Shown here in pieces: positions 62,601-64,000 of a stretch of 64,000 bases of DNA. Under the pieces are notes generated by a model. It saw only the letters and a program-made list of their open reading frames with translations. It did no database searches and was not told where the DNA came from. Source of the stretch: Kibdelosporangium persicum (lineage in GTDB: Bacteria > Actinomycetota > Actinomycetes > Mycobacteriales > Pseudonocardiaceae). The DNA lies in assembly GCF_013280595.1 (NCBI RefSeq), contig NZ_JAAATY010000008.1, positions 274,031 through 338,030 of the forward strand, given 5' to 3'. How positions within the stretch are numbered: position 1 is the first letter of the stretch; each line of letters opens with the position of its first letter. The translations under genes were made by a program, and so were the position numbers.

Positions 62601-64000
62601 GTCCGGAGCGCTTCATGACGACCGATCACATCCCGCAACGCCGCTTGCATCGCGGCGACGTCGAGCGTGCCCGTCAGCCGCATGGCCATCGGCATGTTGT
62701 ACGTCGGTGACGGGCCTTCAAGCTGGTGCAGGAACCACAACCGTTGCTGCGCATACGAAAGCGGCAGGTACTCCGGTCGCTCAGCCGGGACCAGCGCGGG
62801 CCGGGCCTCGGCCGCGCCCCGTGCCAGCGCCGTGGCCAGCCCGGCGACCGTGGGCGTCTCGAAGACCGCGCGGACCTCCAGTTCCACCCCGAACACCGCA
62901 CGCACCCTGGCCACCAGCCGGGTCGCCATCAGCGAATGCCCGCCCAGCGCGAAGAAGTCGTCGTCCACGCCGACCGCCGCCACCGCCAGCACCTCGGCGA
63001 AGAGCCCGCACAGCACCTCTTCGACCGGGGTGCGCGGCGCGCGGCCGGACATCGACGTGTGCCGGTCCGGGCTGGGCAGTGCCTTGCGGTCGAGCTTGCC
63101 GGACGCCAGCACCGGCAGCCGGTCCAGCACCACGAACGCCGAAGGCACCATGTACTGCGGCAACTGGTCGCGCACGTGCGCGCGCAGCGAGGCCACCAGT
63201 GAGCTGGTTTCCCGGTGCCCGGCTGGGTTGTTGCCCAACGAGTTCAGCGACGCGCGCACCGGGCCAGGCCGGTACACCTGCTCGGGCGCAGCCAGAGCGA
63301 ACACCGCGTCGACGGCGCCCTCCGCGCCCGCCGCCCACGTCACCGCGACCTGATAGCCGGCCCGGTCGGCCAGCGCGAACAGTTCTTCAGGATCGACACC
63401 GTCCACAGTGTCCAGCGCGGCCAGCGCGTCTCCCCCGCCGAGCACCCGGACCGCTGCCAGCTCGCCGGACAGGCGGGCGTTCGGAATACCGGTCACCCGC
63501 AGGCGATCGGGCCGTGAATCGCGCAGGACCTCTTCCAGCGCGGCGAGATCCTTGAACGGAAGGATCTCCTCACTGACCGGCTCCGCTCGCTGTGCCTTGC
63601 GCAGGACAACGTCGTACCTGTGGCGGGTCAGCTCGTTGTGCGCGGCACCTCGCTTGACCCAGAGGTCCGCGTCGCCGCCGAGTTCGTCGGCGAGCGCCAC
63701 GAAGTAGTCCGGATCGAGCAGCAGCTCGCCCTCACGAGCCACTGCCTGGTCCACCGCTGAGACGTCGGCACGCCCGTGCCGGATCTCGGTGGCGGTCCGG
63801 AAAGCCCGCAGCAGCCGGAAGTTCCGGACGTCACCGAGGAAGATCGTGCCGCCCGGCGCGAGCAGACCGTACGCCTCCCTGATCACTTCGGTGAGGTAGC
63901 TGACGCTCGGGAAGTACTGCGCCACCGAGTTGATCACGACAGTGTCGAAGTATTCCCTCGGCACGTCACCGAGGTCGTGTGCGGGCCGGGCGTCCAGGTG
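56612..64000 (-). CDS. Siderophore-type NRPS, 5' part outside window: (A-)MT-A(C-ter)-PCP-C-A-PCP-C-A-PCP
   Basis: At least 2462 residues; the frame is open to the right edge. From the edge: the end of an N-methyltransferase inserted in an adenylation domain ([32 protein letters not shown]), that domain's C-terminal lobe ([10 protein letters not shown]), PCP1 ([10 protein letters not shown]), C (HHIASDG), A2 ([13 protein letters not shown]), PCP2 ([10 protein letters not shown]), C (HHIAGDG), A3 ([13 protein letters not shown]) and PCP3 ([10 protein letters not shown]). There is no epimerase and no thioesterase. Hand-read specificity residues are I-D-T-V-I-S-L-G-D-K for A2, near a beta-alanine code, and D-A-Q-E-V-V-L-V-D-K for A3, unassigned. 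It is followed by panD, an exporter pair and mbtH. Confidence 0.93.
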   Translation of the reverse strand, partial: HLDARPAHDLGDVPREYFDTVVINSVAQYFPSVSYLTEVIREAYGLLAPGGTIFLGDVRNFRLLRAFRTATEIRHGRADVSAVDQAVAREGELLLDPDYFVALADELGGDADLWVKRGAAHNELTRHRYDVVLRKAQRAEPVSEEILPFKDLAALEEVLRDSRPDRLRVTGIPNARLSGELAAVRVLGGGDALAALDTVDGVDPEELFALADRAGYQVAVTWAAGAEGAVDAVFALAAPEQVYRPGPVRASLNSLGNNPAGHRETSSLVASLRAHVRDQLPQYMVPSAFVVLDRLPVLASGKLDRKALPSPDRHTSMSGRAPRTPVEEVLCGLFAEVLAVAAVGVDDDFFALGGHSLMATRLVARVRAVFGVELEVRAVFETPTVAGLATALARGAAEARPALVPAERPEYLPLSYAQQRLWFLHQLEGPSPTYNMPMAMRLTGTLDVAAMQAALRDVIGRHEALRTVFPERDGEAYQHILVDPDVTLHVRAVSADGLVDAISEAARCVFDLRTTIPVRAELLRLGDREHVLVLVFHHIASDGWSTAPLWRDFAAAYTARTAGHAPEWEPLPVQYADYTLWQRDVLGDSVIEPQLDYWRSALAGLPERIELPTDRPHPPEASYQGELFMFDWDEDLHAGLVELARACGASVFMVVHAGLTAVLTRLGAGTDVPIGTSIAGRTDQALDDLVGFFVNTLVLRVDTSGDPSFRDLVARVRERSLDAYAHQDVPFERLVEAINPARSLSYHPLFQTMLAWQNNAIAEVRLPGLTVAEEPIRTGTARADLVFFVGERSGAGIRGAAEYNSDVFDRSTVDAVLDRWERLLRAAVADPDRPIGRIDVLTREENDQLATEWSATAAPLPVAGVADLFAAQVARTPAAEALVFGDSRLTFAELDERADRLARALVARGAGPEKVVALALPRSAELVKAMLAVMKSGAAYLPLDLNHPAERISVMLDDADPHLIIAANDDWLPDRVVDPAASFDGNVEWPQIRPDHPSYVIFTSGSTGRPKAVTGTQRALVNRLHWGREFSGSRVAKSALTFIDGSTELLGGLVAGDTVVLADDTTATDPLALAAFVDRHGARTLTVVPSLLATLVEDAPAGSFDSVTTWITSGEALPAELVDTVTARWPAARLVNLYGCSEAAGDSLAFHCAPGVTGRVPIGRPIANTRAYVLDTALHPVAPGVRGELYLAGDGLARGYLGQAALSAERFVADPFGPAGSRMYRTGDLARRRPDGVIEFLGRADQQIKIRGFRIEPGEVEAALLAHPAVTRAVVLARGDRLVGYVVAGEDATRLRSFLAARLPDHLVPSSIVVLPEFPLTPNGKLDRRALPEPGATVEIRDARTPAEQALCELFAEVLGLPRVGVDSGFFELGGHSLLATRLVSRIRAVLGVEVPIRAVFDAPTPARLAGLLDPSRAGRPPLRPVERSEIVPLSFAQQRLWFLDRLSGPSPTYNIPWAWRLSGRVDTEALQAALGDVVAKHEVLRTLVLDDSGTPRQVVLDSAEPVLNIETVPAEDLPRRLAASAKYCFAIDKEIPIRAALFSTAEDDHVFMLLVHHIAGDGWSLPPLRRDLDAAYAARRAGLEPGLAPLPIQYADYTVWQRDMMGDEDSPESLFGRQAAFWRETLAGLPEELALPTDRPRPPQSTNRGGSVSFEVPPEVHRGLRELAQGNDASMFMVLQASLAALLTRIGAGTDIPLGSPIAGRTDHALDDLAGFFVNTLVLRTDTGGDPTFRELLGRVRETALAAYAHQDLPFERLVEIINPARSLARHPLFQVMLALYHSSAEPGRVLGLAADWRDTGLRQAKFDLSFDLVEKHGVDGIEADIEYSVDLFDEDTVRTLATRLVRVMTAVVAEPDRPISHIDILDPAERLRIVDEWGASASVVGPRTIPELFAAQVAATPDAPALSDAQSTLTFAELDDRTTSLARKLAAAGAGPEQVVAIALPRSAKVFEAILAVLKSGAAYLPIEPAQPAGRIAELLDDAKPVLLLTSAAVELPDGGPRRILIEATDELPETTPVPPQPQHPVYVIYTSGSTGKPKGVVVPHSALANLFHSHRETLYRPAGRRMRVGHAWAFSFDASWQPQLWLLDGHEVYVVDDETRRDPVQLAALVREQGLGFIELTPSHFTQIAAAGVIDGDDCALPVVGVGGEAISQQLWEQFRALRGTEAYNLYGPTECTVDSLVGRARDADRPVVGRPVHGARAYVLDSGLQPVPEGVTGELYVAGAGLARGYLGRPGETAGRFVPDPFGPPGERMYRTGDLVRWRDGQLEYLGRADDQVKIRGFRVEPGEIEAALTRHDTVRDALVVVREDRPGDRRLVAYTVPSGADPAELRAFAQQTLPEYMVPAAFVAMDAFPVTANGKLDRTALPVPDLRPSAGRPPETPLQATLCKVFAEVLGIDNGGTAAVGIDDDLFALGGHSMLLVLLRNRIRERTGTELPIAEFFRTPTVAGLSARLAHFE

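Noticed and set aside
57860..62710. Open frame of about 1600 codons on the plus strand opposite the NRPS
   Set aside because: It is the antisense of clear NRPS domains and has the Arg/Gly/Val/Asp composition typical of a shadow frame.

Overview
The window is a high-GC actinobacterial chromosome segment, most likely from the Pseudonocardiales (the Amycolatopsis, Kibdelosporangium or Lentzea type). The evidence is GTG and TTG starts, genes overlapping by four bases, an Lsr2 nucleoid protein, XRE-TPR regulators, an IdeR/DmdR-type iron box and a large NRPS. The genus is inference. There are no rRNA or tRNA genes, no complete insertion sequences and no CRISPR array.

Layout: 1-6.3 kb holds the end of a VWA (CoxE-like) gene, a NarL-type two-component pair, a histidine phosphatase, a DHA2 exporter divergent from an XRE regulator, and a LysR regulator. 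6.3-11.7 kb holds threonine degradation (tdh-kbl) and a Tat-exported propeller-amidohydrolase. 11.8-15.1 kb holds an orphan OmpR regulator with a 19-codon coupled leader ORF, two unknown proteins, and an XRE-TPR regulator cut by an in-frame TAG. 15.1-21.7 kb holds lipoamide dehydrogenase, a giant three-AAA+ ATPase and a membrane GGDEF protein. At 21.7-21.9 kb is a tiny independent unit encoding a 49-residue peptide built from GNEWF(A/T) hexapeptides, with its own ribosome binding site and terminator.

22-31.1 kb is a phenylacetate regulon: paaZABCDE reading left, echA reading right, a thiolase, paaI and a TetR regulator (probably PaaR). Matching operator-like sites lie in both divergent promoters. 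Lsr2 follows, with a structured leader, then about 1.8 kb with no convincing gene but with an 18-bp perfect palindrome and three DnaA-box-like sequences. 33.5-38.6 kb is a compact five-gene operon for trans-4-hydroxyproline breakdown (epimerase, deaminase, three-subunit dehydrogenase) with an XRE-cupin regulator. 38.7-48.9 kb is mixed: metG, membrane proteins, a P-loop protein, a penicillin-acylase-type Ntn hydrolase, a CGNR regulator divergent from an SRPBCC protein, a beta-helix lipoprotein and an AAHS transporter.

48.9-64 kb is a siderophore locus. It has two FecCD permeases and a binding lipoprotein diverging from an iron box, an MbtH protein, a two-subunit ABC exporter with complementary degenerate ATP sites, a PanD aspartate decarboxylase, and an NRPS that runs off the right edge. 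The hand-read specificity residues of its second adenylation domain resemble a beta-alanine code, which fits the adjacent beta-alanine-forming panD. The likely product is an N-methylated peptide siderophore containing beta-alanine.
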